A stretch of DNA of 64,000 nucleotides, taken from Dryocosmus kuriphilus. Lineage: Eukaryota; Arthropoda; Insecta; Hymenoptera; Cynipidae. A model generated the notes under the pieces. It was not told the DNA's origin, did no database searches, and saw nothing but the letters and a program-made list of their open reading frames with translations. Positions 1-11,077 of this stretch are shown here, piece by piece; position 1 is the first letter of the stretch, and each line of letters opens with the position of its first letter. Position numbers and translations under genes: made by a program. The stretch spans positions 158,629,911 through 158,693,910 of the forward strand of contig CM076195.1 in NCBI GenBank assembly GCA_038277395.1, written 5' to 3'.

Positions 1-1850
1 GAAAAACACAGAAGCTGGTGTTGATCAGCAAGAACAAAGGCAACCCCGGAACACCGGGAACATATCGCTCCCTGTGTATGCTGAACATAGCAGGCAAGCT
101 CCTTGAAAAGCTGCTGAAGCCCCGCATTCTGGCGGCTATCCATGAGGCTGGAGACCTTTCTTCGAGGCTATTGGACGCTCTTCGATAGACGCGGTACAAA
201 ACATATAGGAAACTATCAAGTCGGTACAAAGCGGTAACCGTCATTCGAGGAAGATCGTCTTCCTGGCGACGTTGGACGTTAAAAATGCCTTCAACTCGGC
301 CAGATGGACAGACATGATCGAAGCGTTGAAAAAGTTTATAACTCCAGAATACCTCTTGCGGGTGATCAGGAGTTATTTGAAGGAACGAGTACTAACGTAC
401 GCAACAGCAGACGGAGCCAGAACGAAAGAGATCACGGCCGGGGTGGCTCTGGGGTCTATCTTAGGGCCAGATCTCTGGAATATCTCCTACGATGGTATCC
501 TGCGAATGAAGATGCCAATTGGGACCTACCTGTCAGGCTACGCGGATGACATCATGGCGGTAATCGCAGCACGGAGATTGAAAAACATTCAGGGGAAGCT
601 GGACCAAGTCATGTACCTCGTGAATGAGGAAACGTGTCCTGCAACTGGCGACTCAAAAGGCTTAGCTGGTGCTAGTCACTGGAAAACAGATTCCCAGGAT
701 CATTACGATGCAGGTCGACTCCTAGAGGATTGATACCAGGATGGCCCTGAAACATCTTGGTGTAATGATAGACTCGAAGCTTACGTTCTGGGAACATATC
801 CTTAAAGCCTCGGATAAAGCTGCTGTAGTGACGAGCGCTCTGAGCAGACTCATGGCGAACGTCAAGGGCCCGAGATCCAGAAAGCGACGTCTGTTGATGA
901 CAGTCACCCAATCAATAATTCTGTATGGGAGTGAGATATGGGCCGATTCATTAAAACAGGAAAAATGCAGGATAAGAATGGCTGCAGTGCAACGCAGGGG
1001 AGCGCTGAGACTCGCGAGCTCCTATCACAACATCTCCGAGTCTGCGGCTATAGTGATTGCAGGGGTAATACCCATGGACCTGCTAGCCCTCGAAAGGAAA
1101 TATATCTTCCCAGAAAGCTCCTCCTGAAGTAGGAAAGGGGACTGCGAAAGAGGAGGCCAGAATAGCTACACAGGAGAGCTGGCAACAACGGTGGAATAAC
1201 GACAGGTGGGGTAGGTGGGCTGCAAGACTGATCCCGGAACTAAGCGTATGGATCAAGCGTGACCATGGAGAGGTCAATTACTACCTGACGCAGTTTCTCT
1301 CGGGGCACGGCTATTTTCGAATCTACCTCCACAAGGTCAAAAGAGTGCGGAGCACGAGGTGTGTTTACGGCGAAATCGATAGACACGATGCAGAGCACAC
1401 ATTCTTTTACTGTAGACGCTCGTCGGAGCACAGGGACAGGCTCGAAATAGAAACATGACCCCTTACACCGGAGAATGTGATAAGAGTGATGCTGCAAAGC
1501 GAGGAGATCTAGGACGCAATAGTCACCTATGTCGAAACAATTCTGCGACAAAAGAAAACCGAAAGGGATACGGCACAACAACAGCCCTAAAAGAGAGACC
1601 CAGTCATGCCCAATCAGGAAGTCGAAGGCCGACGAGTCTGTTGCACAACGTTATTGTTACGCTAATGAGAACGAGGCGTACATCTTGACGGGGATATGAA
1701 GAAGTTTGATTAAACTTAGAAGAAGGAAGCCAGCAAGAGCACCAGAAGGCCAGAAAACGACACCCCCTGAAGTAATGCGAAAGCGGTTCCGGGGGGAAGT
1801 TTGTCAGGGAGAAAGGGTGGTGTCTTTTAGTGGGTCCCTAATAGCGTAAT
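1..1850 (+). pseudogene. R1-clade non-LTR retrotransposon, ORF2 C-terminal two thirds
   Basis: Remains of an R1-type LINE polymerase, cut at its 5' side by the window edge. RT fingers are read from base 3 (LISKNKG, then a TPGTYRSL-type block), lost by frameshift near 190 and resumed in another frame from about 257. Motif A is LDVKNAFNSARW; motif B is changed to GVALGSILGPDLWN; the catalytic YADD is intact at 539-550. A further frame break near 735 leads to the thumb/connection block (KHLGVMIDSKLTFWEHI, LYGSEIWAD, QRRGALR), and another near 1130 to the C-terminal tail. The terminal zinc finger at 1360-1413 has lost its second cysteine (C-V-Y-G instead of CxxC), keeping HTFFYC. No long ORF survives. 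About 1460-1850 is 3' UTR-like and the exact 3' end is unclear. R1-clade assignment comes from motif wording and is strong; insertion in rDNA is not supported, since no 28S sequence flanks it. Confidence 0.85.
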
Positions 1851-1884
1851 CACAATGGCATATCAACACATTATATATATTTAC

Positions 1885-2341
1885 TTATATATTAAGGCGC
1901 TACTCTGTTCCCCACATTACAGGAAAGTGCGTATCCTTCTCGGCGTGTTTCTAAACATTTTTCACCAACCCACGAAGAAAAAATTACTAATCGGTATAGG
2001 AAAAATATATACTCCGGTAGACTTTTAAATTTCTTCTCTAACCATCTTATACATCTAAAGATTGATATTGTTAAAAACATTGTGGATTGAGCTATTCTGC
2101 TTTCTGATAAATCTTTTCACCATGAAAATTTAATATTTGTTGAAGAAACTTTAAAATACAATAATTACCCTGAATTTTTTACTCGAAAACATATTAAAAA
2201 TAGATTTTTTAAAAATAACAGCAAATATTCTCCTAAACATAATTTAACAACCAACAACAATTAGATTATTGAAAAACTTTTGTTTCTTTTAATTTTTACC
2301 CAGATATCTCATACTCAATTCCTAGACTATATTCGAAATTT
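1885..2341 (+). pseudogene. Penelope-like element A, RT C-terminal part (first half of split element)
   Basis: Encodes the region after the RT palm typical of Penelope-like elements: YRKNIYSGRLLNF, then a block like SNHLIHLKIDIVKNIVD, then AILLSDKSF with an in-frame TGA just before it. This aligns by eye with the better-kept PLE copies at 50-54 kb (NFYSNHSLSNKIGVIYSLTDR). The sequence runs on to a linker (ISYSIPRLYSKF-like) and stops at the left end of a DNA transposon at 2342. The missing GIY-YIG half resumes at 9043, beyond that transposon. The element is 5' truncated (nothing PLE-like before 1885) and carries stops. Confidence is high for PLE, moderate for the two halves being one copy. 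Confidence 0.75.
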
Positions 2342-2640
2342 CCCGTGTGGAAATCGGCCCAACTTAGCCCAATTTAAAATTGGGCTCCAAGTTGTGCCCA
2401 AGTTGGCACCCCATACATGGGTCTTAGTTGGGTATCCCAACTTGGCCCCAAATGGGGAACCCAATTAACGCCCATATACAAAATAATAAAATAATTATAT
2501 AATAGTAACAGTACAGTAAATAATCTAGTTGAAGTCTATTAATACGTCTCGTTGCTTCGAATTATTTAATTATATTAAAGCCTTGACATTTTTTTATATT
2601 TAGCTGAAATATCCCAACTTGGTCCCAAATGGGAACATCA
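2342..2640. repeat. Left subterminal palindromic array of the 6.7-kb transposon
   Basis: Repeated motifs such as CCCAACTTGG, TTGGGCTCCAAG and CCCAAATGGG occur in both orientations between 2356 and 2465 and again near 2608-2635. The mirror-image array lies at the right end. Such subterminal motif arrays are usual transposase-binding sites in DNA transposons. Confidence 0.65.
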
Positions 2641-2722
2641 ATTAATTCCCACACTCGCATATACAATACTTTGAAGGTTATAAAAAAAAATTTATTAATC
2701 ACTGTCTTTTAATTATACAAAA

Positions 2723-2831
2723 ATGGATAAAAAGCCACGTGTTAATAATCAGTTGCGTGTTCGGGTGAAAAAATATCGAGCAATTCAAGCAATGGAGATG
2801 ACAATTAGAGAAAATTCAAGTTCTGTTGATG
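2723..2831 (+). CDS. Putative first coding exon inside the 6.7-kb transposon
   Basis: ATG at 2723 opens a 36-codon lysine/arginine-rich segment starting MDKKPRVNNQLRVRVKKYRA and ending at a consensus splice donor (G|GTAAGT at 2832). A basic N-terminal exon of similar style occurs at 18361 in front of a CACTA-like transposase, so this may be the N-terminus of a related protein. No family is identified from these residues alone. The next plausible exon of the same element starts after an acceptor at 7009, and the intervening intron would contain the hAT insertion. Confidence 0.4.
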
Positions 2832-3634
2832 GTAAGTTAGAATATCTTTTTTATTCAACCGAGAAAAGTTAAATTACATATAATACTTATACATTTAGTT
2901 TATCAGAGACCTAAAATAATAAATAATGCAGAAATTCGTGTATTGATCAAAGTGCGCCTATCTATTAATATGCAAGAAGAAAGCTCAAAAAAAGTATTTG
3001 TGATTCCACTTCTCCACCGTTAATATCATTTGTATTCGCTATTCCTTTATTTTGCGGATTGTAAAAGATAACAAATAAATACAACTGATAGAAGAGATGA
3101 AAGTCTGTGGTGTTTTTTTTTTTTAAGAATACTAATATTCAAAAATTTGTGTGTAAAAAGGTTCCTAACGGAAACATAATTTTACAAGAATATTGTTGAA
3201 TAAATTGACAATGAAACAACTAAAACATTTATTGCAAGTTAGCAGTATTACTTTTAATTTTGAAAAGCGCGCCTCTTTTAGTGAATAAGTGCGGCTGCGC
3301 ATCTCTGGCTTGTCCAATCGCAGAGGGAAGATAGGGTCCAATCGTGAGTGACTTCATGCTGTGATGAGGCTTTGAACTTTACGGTGACGACCATTTTGCT
3401 GTTTTGATGAATTACATAGCATACATGACCATTCGTATTACTCCAATCAGTTTGAAAGAAGCAATAGGTAAGTGATTATTTTCAATACTAATTAAGAGTT
3501 TCTATTTCTTTCTGTCATTAACAATATGAACGGATTGTATTAAGTGTATAGATGACTCTGATTTTACAAATGTATTCTAAGCTGGTGATTTTAAGGTTAC
3601 ATTTGATTAAACATAAAAAATCGAACTGTTAGGA
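2832..3634. other. Intron-like AT-rich stretch, no gene seen
   Basis: Part of the 6.7-kb transposon between its first exon and the hAT insertion. A more GC-rich patch at 3265-3420 has no clear ORF. Nothing else is recognised. Confidence 0.5.
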
Positions 3635-3642
3635 GCTTCTGC

Positions 3643-6600
3643 CAGCGTTCTCAGGCGGACCAAAGGAACAGATAGTACTAAGTCAGTGAAATTATGGTAC
3701 CAACTGTAGAATTATAGTACGTTTCAGAAAATCGACAAATTGCCAATCTAAGAACAATTAAAAACCTAGATCGAGTAGAATTGAAAATATTTTTTTTTTA
3801 ATTGAATATTTTATGGTATATGAGAATGTTCGATCTATATAAATGGCATAAATGGAGGCAGTTCTTGCGATATGTGCACTCTCCTTTCTCTCCGCCGCTT
3901 TTACTCTTCAACACTTAGATGGGAAACCAAGAAACTGTTATTTGCCAGGTGTGGGTTGAAATAATTTGCATCGGGTAACATCTGGTTATTTATTAATTTT
4001 TTTATAATAGAATATACTGCTTTATTTACTCACAGGGAGACAGTAATTTTTTTAATTATCTAGTTACCGAATCACAGTATCAAATGATCTAATCATAATA
4101 TCACAGTAATTAAGTATAATCTAGTTACAGAATCACAGCGATTATAATTACAAATTAGTCACAGCATTAAATTACAACTGATTCAGACTCAATAGTTTCG
4201 TTTTGCAAAGGCTTTGGATACAAACATGCTGTAGTCATACTTCCGATTTCTTTTGCAGAAGGTTCGAAGGAAACACAATTTTTCACGCGCTGCCGACTTA
4301 AAAGTATTCCATTCATCGTAGATATTGCAAGTTTGTTTCGGATTCCCGTTTTTGACAAGTTTACAGCACTGAAAATACGCTCACAATCGGCATTAGAGTG
4401 TGGTAGTGCAACAACGTCAAGTGCAAATTTTGCCAAATTTTTGGAATTTTATTCCATAATTATCATCATCATTTATTTGATGGATTTTATGCCAAAACAC
4501 ATCAATTTCATCAGTGACCTTAATGTGTTCTGGTAATTCAAAACTAGGAAGCGTTCGCCATTCATCATCTATCAACTGCCATTTTTCTTCTGAAACAATG
4601 CGTGGTAGGGCTTGCAAAATTGGTACTAAACTTGGCATCGTTTGCCTTGTTTTTTGAAGTACAGCAGTTGAGGGATTCAAAACCGAAATGTTTTGCAGAA
4701 CCAAGTTGTCAAAATCGAATCTCTTTTTGATTTCACGACAACCAACGATAAGAAATGATTGACAAAGTTTGAAAAAATCCGATTTGAGACTCGTGTTTTT
4801 GTGGTTTTCTGGTTTTGACAAAAACTTCATAATATCTACACCAAGATACATGTTTTGAGGAAGAAGAAATTTTGAAGTATTAGAAGGATCAATTTTTGCA
4901 GTTTCAGTTTTTGTAACGTATTCTCCATCCATATACGATTTGAGCAACTCTTCATACGTTAAACGAACCGACTCATACATGTTTGCAATCATGGGTTTTT
5001 GAGATTGGAATAACTTGTTCAGTTTCGTAAATTTGGGAAGTGCCCAATCTAGAAATAGAAACAACAAATAAATTATTGAATCGTTTAACGCAGAACAGAT
5101 CTGATCAATGGCAAGTAACCGTTCTGTCATTCGCTTTTTTGAAAACAACTGTTTCAGAGCTTCCCACTGTTCTAGAATTCTCGAAACTGCAGCATGAACT
5201 GAAAGCCACCTTGTTTGAGATGGATGGAGAATTTTGTGTAATTTTAAGTCAAGAAATTTTTGAAATACCTCAAATTCGAATTGTCATTTTGAGCTAGAAG
5301 GAAAGTAGTTGTAAATGTTTCTAGTCAAATCTTCGCATGTTCGAGGTAACGTTTTACAAGCTTCAGACGCACATAAATGCATTGAATGACAGACGCATTT
5401 CGACAAAAATAAGCCCGGGCAACTCTCACGAAAACGACTCATTACAGAATTATGAACTCCAAACATAGTGTTGCAACCATCCGAACCAAATCCTTGAACA
5501 TTATCGAAACTTACTCCTCACTCGATAAATGATTGTTCAATACATTCATACAGATGTTGAGCATTTGATGATACGTTGACTAGTAGATCATTGCTAGAAG
5601 TTCCAGGCATCGAGGTGTCAGATGATGATGGAACAGTTGATGAATTGGTAGACGATGGAGTGGCGGATGACATAGCAGGTGTGGAATTTGCAGAAGGTGT
5701 AGCAAGACAAGAATGAGTGGAGTGGACGAAAATTTGTCTCAAGTACCAAGATGATGTGACGACACGACCTTCAGCAGCATCATAAAATCTGAAAAAAGTT
5801 TTTGTTGGTTACAAAAAAACGTTTCTGTTTGTTACAAAATTTAGTTAATTACCTCACTAGAATGCACATTGATTCTGTTGCAGAGATGTCTGTTGACTCG
5901 TCAACCATAATACTAAATTTCGACTTCTTCAATTTTTCTGTTAAGTCTTGTTTTTCGAACTCGCCCAGGACATGTTTCACAACGGCTGTTGCCTTTGTTT
6001 GCTTCAATTGCACATCTTTGAGAATTTTGGAGTCAGGGTAGCAGTCTTTCAACAAATCTACAAAATGGTCTGTTACGTTAAACGCCAAATGATGTTCTAC
6101 AAGGAACCCAGCCAATTTGATCTCTGCTCTTTTCGCAGCTTGGTTAACGGGAAGAGATTTTTCTTTTTCGACAAAGCGTTGAATGGAAATCTGCTTTTCA
6201 GGTGTCTTGTTTAACTTCTTATGTTTTTCAGAGTCTCCATGTTTTTTTATTAAATGAAATTCTGCAGTGATGTGTACATCACACCATACACAGTGGGCTT
6301 TCTGTGGATCGTTTGGATTTGGTCGTAGCCATTTGCAATAATCTTCTATTTTCAACCACTCGTTTCTAAATTTTTAGGCTCGACGTTTCACTGTCCAAGG
6401 CTCGGTTCTAAAATTCTACACAAATGTATAAAATAAATATCCGACACTAAAACTAAAATTTGACTTTGAAAATTATTCAACTTATCATTATCTAATAAAG
6501 ATAGTACAAGTATTTGTAGTAATCTCTTCAAGATTCAATATTACTAAAAAATTAATCTGGGAATTAGCGAGAAAATAAAAGGTTATTTGGTCAGTTTTTC

Positions 6601-6929
6601 TACGATATAGTAACTTACCATTTCTTTCCAAAAATAAACCAAAATTCGCCCAAAATAACAATGGCATTTTGGCGCGAAACAAAAGGTGGTTATGTTAGAT
6701 CTAATCTATATAGTGTGCTGTATATATAGTGCTTTCGCGTTTTTAAACTTGACCTTTCTGTTTATTTTGGTGGTATCATTTTTTCGCAAGAAATTTAAAA
6801 ATTGTTATATCGCGCGTCGAAATGAAATTATAGTACATTTGCGTACTATAATGAGATCAGGATTTCGGATAGTACAGATAGTCAAATTATGGTACGTGTA
6901 CTATAATTATAGGACGGTTGAGAACGCTG
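3643..6929 (-). mobile_element. hAT transposon 1, complete ends, perfect 8-bp target duplication
   Basis: Left end CAGCGTTCTCAGGCGG and right end (reverse) CAGCGTTCTCAACCGTCC form a terminal inverted repeat of the usual hAT form (CAGnGnTTCTCA). Immediately outside both ends is the same octamer GCTTCTGC (3635-3642 and 6930-6937), an exact 8-bp target-site duplication, the hAT hallmark. Subterminal copies of GTACTATAATT-like motifs are present on both sides. The transposase runs on the reverse strand. The element lies within, and so is younger than, the transposon at 2342-9042. Confidence 0.93.
4167..6355 (-). pseudogene. hAT transposase of element 1, two stops and one frameshift
   Basis: Reverse-strand transposase. 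The N-terminus (6355 downward) has a zinc-finger-like CVWCDVHITAEF...KKHGDSEKH, followed by the first catalytic aspartate block SIMVDESTDISA. A 64-bp intron (5789-5852, GTAATT...TTTCAG) interrupts the coding sequence after CILVR and joins to FYDAAEGRV. A Ser/Thr-rich stretch follows, then GFGSDGCNTMFG with the second catalytic Asp, KCVCHSMHL, and the conserved QTRWLS segment. The C-terminal dimerisation block (LPHSNADCERIFSAVN) is in a shifted frame from about 4436. Inactivating changes: TGA at about 5515, TGA at about 5281 and a frameshift near 4430. The rest of the reading frame is preserved, so decay is moderate. Family: hAT with BED-like finger, common in insect genomes. Confidence 0.85.
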
Positions 6930-7009
6930 GCTTCTGCTTACATTATTTATGCATAATTTATTTATTTTAAAATAATTTCTTTCCTACATATAATTTTGTT
7001 TTTTCTAGA

Positions 7010-7316
7010 CATGAATAACAATTAAGAGAGCGAAGAAATAGATGATCAATTTTATGCGTACCAATTGATTGAATTTCTCAAACCAGGACGCAAAGGGCAA
7101 CGACAAGTTGATATTGTTCCTTCTTTTTTGCCGCAATATAATATTAAGAAAGCTCAGATGGAAACACAGTTCCCACTGCCCCCTTATACAGAAGAAGTTT
7201 TCGGAATACAAAAGGGATTTGTAGAGGAGAAAGTACCTCCTCTGAAAAATTGGCCTTTTTACACTGTAAAATTAGTGGGAAGAGCTAGTAAATATCAAAT
7301 TAATTTTTGTCTTTAA
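7010..7316 (+). pseudogene. Exon of a DUF4806-like protein carried by the 6.7-kb transposon
   Basis: Begins right after a good acceptor (TTTTTTCTAG at 7000-7009). Reads ESEEIDDQFYAYQLIEFL, a basic linker, VDIVPSFLPQYN, then PLPPYTEE and WPFYTVKLVGRASKY. The order 'expression of a variable N-terminus, VDIVPS, a P-P-Y block, then W-x-V-K-L-V-G-x-A' resembles the N-terminal region of arthropod proteins annotated with DUF4806; this is my recollection of the family and is tentative. A TAA stop lies four codons after an ATG at 7012. A possible donor (AGTAAATAT) sits near 7285. It may be cargo or an accessory protein of the transposon. Confidence 0.4.
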
Positions 7317-8835
7317 AATATAAGTTACTTTTTGTAAATTGTTAATCAGTTATTTTAATTTTGTTTACAACTTTTGCAGTGAATTAAACTAATATTTTCA
7401 TAGTTATAAATTGTAAAAAATGATAAAAGATTTTTTCGATTTTTATCCTTAACAAACCATATATCACTATACTTGTGAAAAGAAAACGGGTTTTCGCAAG
7501 TTTTTATGCTCTCAATTCAGTTATACTTCAGATGTTAGTAAGCAAATTTACTGAAATATGATATCTTAAACTAAATATTTAAAAACCTTCATTTTCTTCG
7601 ATTTCAATTATCTCAACAACAAAAACATTTCAGTTTTAATCAACTACTACATTATAAATTTATACAATTTAGTTACAAATTATATAATAAAAACGTAAAA
7701 GTTACGGCATATTCTTATACATGATAGAAAATCGAACAAAGTTTGAATACTTTTGCATACTATCTGCTGTGTGCTAAAAAATATTTAAAACAACTGAAGA
7801 GAAAAAATATAATAAGAAAACGATTAAGAGCATGTGATGCTATTCGTTTTCCTGTCTTTGCACCCGAAATAATGAAAATCTTCTTTAAATTTGTTTCAAA
7901 ATTTATGTGGACTATTGAAAGAAATTAATTTTTACACAACCATTGAACAGATTTTCACTTTTTGAGGCTAGGTTTTCACATGTCAAGTACCCTTTTAGGT
8001 CACTTGTTTTAATAGATTTCAAAACATTTTTAAAAGTTTGAAAAGATTTCAAAATATTCGAAGTCTATCAAAATACTTTAAAATTTTTTTAAAATTGCTT
8101 CAAATCTTGAAATTCTTTCAAATTAAAAAAAATGTTCTTAAATCTATGAAAACATTTTAAATTATTTTTTAAATACTAAAAATTCTTTAAAATCATTTAC
8201 AATCACTTGGACCTCCTTTAAAATATTTTTTAAAGCCTTATTGTCTCTTAAAAATTTCAAAAAATCACATTAATCTCTTAAAATCTCTTCAATTGTCACA
8301 TTTCATATTGCCATTATTTTATTAACTTCTTTAACATACATTGTTTACCTAAATTTTTATACTCATATTATGAAATTTTTGTACTAAAAATTGTAAAATT
8401 TCAGAAACTTATCAAGATGGAGTGGCAAAACTGCTACTTTAAGAAAATAATGATAACGTCGTTTATACAGCTGATTCAGATTTGAATTTTATTATTTGTC
8501 CAAATTTTGATAGCTCTGCATTTCTATGGTAGTTTGTCGCTTCCCATCTTTATACCTTCCAATCTGTATCTAGTTTTTATGTATTTCGTTTTTGCAATAT
8601 TTTAAACATCGTTCTAAATATCCCTAAATTACATTTGAAAAATGAATTCTACCTCATTTAGCAGTAGCGTTACACATTATGAAGTATAAAATAAGTAAAC
8701 GTCTGTATAAAGATTTTAAAAAAACTTTATTTCATTAAGAATAAACCTTATTTTTGTTTATAAAAATCTTCGTGTATTTATTATAAATTACTCCAATTAT
8801 CAATACTTCTACTCTTAAATGGGAAAAAAAAAACG
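7317..8835. repeat. AT-rich internal part with degenerate AAAATCTTTCAAA-type repeats
   Basis: About 8020-8300 consists of loosely repeated units of the form TTTcAAAATcTTT, too diverged to give an exact period. A similar short patch occurs at 26840-26940. No coding region is supported, although a TTTCAG at about 8400 could be an acceptor. Confidence 0.4.
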
Positions 8836-9042
8836 ACTGCCCATTTTGAGCCCACTTATTATCTGGGCAGGAAACGGGTTACCCAACTTGGGCACAACCA
8901 GTTTTCCCAAATATGGGCTTTGGTTGGGATGAGCGTTACAACCCAGAATGGGCCCCAGTCGGACAGCCCAGTTGGGGCCAGGCTGTTGAATTAGAAATCT
9001 GGTTGAAACCGAGTCTAGCCCCAGTCGATTTTTCCATACGGG
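8836..9042. repeat. Right subterminal palindromic array and terminus of the 6.7-kb transposon
   Basis: Motifs GGGCCCCAGTCGG, CCCAACTTGGGC, CCCAAATATGGGC and GTTGGGGCCAGGC mirror the left-end array and finish at the inverted terminus TTTTTCCATACGGG. Confidence 0.65.
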
Positions 9043-9465
9043 TTAATATTAACACAATCCTTAAAATTGATTCAAAACTTGATCTTTTTGTAAAACTGGG
9101 AAAACATTCTTTAGACAGTTAGAACATTGTAATGCTGTTTAAAAACTCGATTGTTCTTGTGGTATGGACTATATAGGTCAAACAGAAAGATCTTTAGAAA
9201 CCAGAAGAAATAAACATTACAGAAATATTAATTATTGCATTAAAAACCGTAAAGAAATTACTAAACATATATATTCTGATCATAATGGAGATCCATCATT
9301 CATTAAATGGGATGATGTCAAAGTCTTACATAAGAAGTCTAACTATTATAAAAGAACATTTCTTGAAATGATTTATATCAAGAAAGAGGGCAGCAACGCT
9401 TTAAATAAAATTATACAATTCTATAATTCTGCTTATAACATGATTTTAAACAAAATTTGTTAATG
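9043..9465 (+). pseudogene. Penelope-like element A, GIY-YIG endonuclease half
   Basis: Resumes the PLE broken at 2341. A short frameshifted linker is followed at about 9140 by CSCGMDYIGQTERSLETR, the Y-I-G-x-T-x-R core of the GIY-YIG nuclease that PLEs use for insertion, then HIYSDHNGDPSFIKWDDVKVL and a RTFLEMIYI tail ending at TAA 9461-9463. The first GIY tyrosine side is altered (GMDYIG) and an in-frame TAA precedes the core. Spatially continuous with the half at 1885-2341 if the intervening transposon is removed. Confidence 0.8.
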
Positions 9466-9740
9466 GAATCTTATTTTAAATCTTATCGTCAAGCATTCGT
9501 TTTCTTTCATTTATTCGTCCTTTCTCTTTAAATTCCCACCATCTTTGAATGTTAAAAATTTGAGTAATCCAATTTTTCCTCTCCTTTTTCCTTTGACCGT
9601 GAATTATTAATCCATATGATAATTAACAATTTTCCAAAAAAAGAAGGAAAATGTTAAAAGATATATAATTGGTCTACACGGTCGATTAAAAAACTCATAA
9701 TAAAATAAAAGAGTAGTCCATTAAAACTCCATTTATTATT

Positions 9741-9782
9741 GACAACGTTTCGGCCGAAATCATGTTGGCCTTTTTCAAGTCT
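9741..9782 (-). ncRNA. Hammerhead-ribozyme-like motif of PLE-B
   Basis: On the reverse strand: CTTGAAAAAGGCC, a short loop, then GGCCGAAACGTTGTC. The GGCC/GGCC pair forms helix II and GAAAC matches the second core box; the first core box (CUGAUGA) is degenerate. PLEs are known to carry hammerhead motifs in their terminal repeats, and this one sits downstream of the nuclease, in the right place and orientation. Confidence 0.5.
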
Positions 9783-10000
9783 AAAAATTCTAAAATACAA
9801 AAAGAGTTTACGAATTTAACAGCAAAAAACAAATAAAAGGACCAAAAGAAAACACAAACTTGCCGAAAATAAAAAGGAAACATTGTTGAACGAGTCCAAT
9901 CCTTTGCCTCAATCATAGATGGTCAAAAATTTGAAGTAATATTAGACATTACAATGTTTTCCCTTAATTATATATAATGACCATAATATGAATATTAAAA

Positions 10001-10033
10001 CTTAGTCTCTCCCAAAAATTTTGAGAGACTAAG
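10001..10033. repeat. Perfect 11-bp stem hairpin
   Basis: CTTAGTCTCTC and GAGAGACTAAG flank an 11-base AT-rich loop. Lies in the non-coding part of PLE-B. Could be a structural element or chance; it is not a bacterial-type terminator. Confidence 0.4.
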
Positions 10034-10218
10034 AACTTAAGTAAAAAATTACATTTTTGTAAATAAAAGAACTTAGGTTATGGAACGGAGTACATTGAAG
10101 AAAGAGCATTAAATTCCGGTGACATGTGGTATAAAACTATATTACATGCTCAAGGAAAAATATGGTTTACCTATTCAATACAGATGAGGAGGCGGGAAAT
10201 TTGAACAGTGAAAATGTT

Positions 10219-10540
10219 TCATTTGGTGATACTTTGATATATCTTATTAATGTTCAGTGTTTCGGTTATTAAATTTATGGAAGATTTTTTAAATTTGTTA
10301 ATAAAAATGGATTCTAAAATCCGTCTTTTAAATGTATTTGTTTCTTTACCTAAAATTTTAATGTTTTTGAAATCAAAATCAAAAAAATGATCTGAATTCC
10401 ATGCATGTTGTGCTAAGCACGTGTTCTGAGTTCCAACAACACAATCTCTTTTATGCTCCGCAATACGATCTTTTAATCTCCTCCCAGTTTCACCGATGTA
10501 CACTCCACTACAACCCTTACAATTGATTCTGTAGATGACA
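10219..10540 (-). pseudogene. PLE-B GIY-YIG endonuclease domain
   Basis: Reads GVIYRINCKGCSGVYIGETG then RRLKDRIAEHKRDC, AQHAWNSDHFFDFD, KILGKETNTFKRRILES: the GIY-YIG nuclease with its CxxC insertion and His/Glu residues as in other PLEs. A stop or frameshift lies just upstream, separating it from the RT region. The closest match in the window is the fragment at 63510-63722 (KDRLAEHKRDCVVG). Confidence 0.78.
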
Positions 10541-10624
10541 CCGCTTAAGTTCTCGATACTGTCTTTATCTTTTGTTTATTAAAAATTTATCTAGATAATA
10601 TGCATTTTTGAAATAAATATTGAT

Positions 10625-11077
10625 TTAAAATTTTTTTAAAGAACCTTTTAATCTTTCTGATAAACCCTCAATATAAGGTAAGGTTAATTTTAAATTAGTA
10701 TTATTGTGAGTTTCAAGCCATTTGTTGTTTTTCATATTGACCAAATCACTATTGTAAATTTCATTAATTCTTTCATTAATAATAAGATTAATTAAATTAA
10801 TAGGGTAGTTGTTCTGTGATAAAGTAATTTTTAATTGAATTACATTTTCTTTTCGGAATTTAGAATCACTAAGTTTAATACATCTATCTACCAAATTCTT
10901 AATTAAACCAATTTTTGAGTTTAAAGAATGATTAGAGTGAAAATTTAAGTATCTACCTGACCAGGATTCTTTTTTATACCAATTTGTTTCAATGTGACCA
11001 TCCATCGTTTTAATAAAAGAAATATCTAGAAAATGTAAAATAACCATATAAAAATGTAACCATGTAAGATAAACCAT
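10625..11077 (-). pseudogene. PLE-B reverse transcriptase C-terminal region
   Basis: Contains FLDISFIKTMDGHIETNWY, KKESWSGRYLNFHSNH and DRCIKLSDSKFRKEN, the conserved post-palm segment of Penelope RTs, finishing near LTLPYIEGLSERLKG, where the linker to the endonuclease begins. The tryptophan in NWYKK is intact here, whereas in all three cluster copies at 48-54 kb the equivalent codon is TGA. The catalytic YxDD palm is missing upstream. Confidence 0.75.

Larger units (their letters stand above)
2342..9042. mobile_element. 6.7-kb DNA transposon with CCCGTRTGGAAA termini, superfamily unresolved
   Basis: The left end begins CCCGTGTGGAAATCGG and the right end, read in reverse, begins CCCGTATGGAAAAATCG, a short imperfect terminal inverted repeat. 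Inside each end is an array of palindromic GGGCCC/CCCAACTTGG motifs. The element separates two halves of a Penelope-like element, which independently supports these boundaries. It carries a small first exon (2723-2831) and a second exon (7010-7316), and is itself split by a hAT (3643-6929). No clean target duplication is seen: the left flank is ATTT, the right flank TTAA, so a TTAA target (piggyBac or Kolobok style) is possible but unproven. No recognisable transposase remains, so it is either non-autonomous or a type I cannot name. Confidence 0.65.

Noticed and set aside
1..1850. Active R1 element in 28S rDNA
   Set aside because: No rRNA sequence flanks it and the ORF has many frame breaks.
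5518..5742. Separate Ser/Thr-rich small protein
   Set aside because: It is an internal segment of the hAT transposase between a 64-bp intron and a TGA stop, in the same frame as the downstream part.
10001..10033. Rho-independent terminator
   Set aside because: Eukaryotic context, inside a PLE 3' region, no U-tract; kept only as a hairpin.
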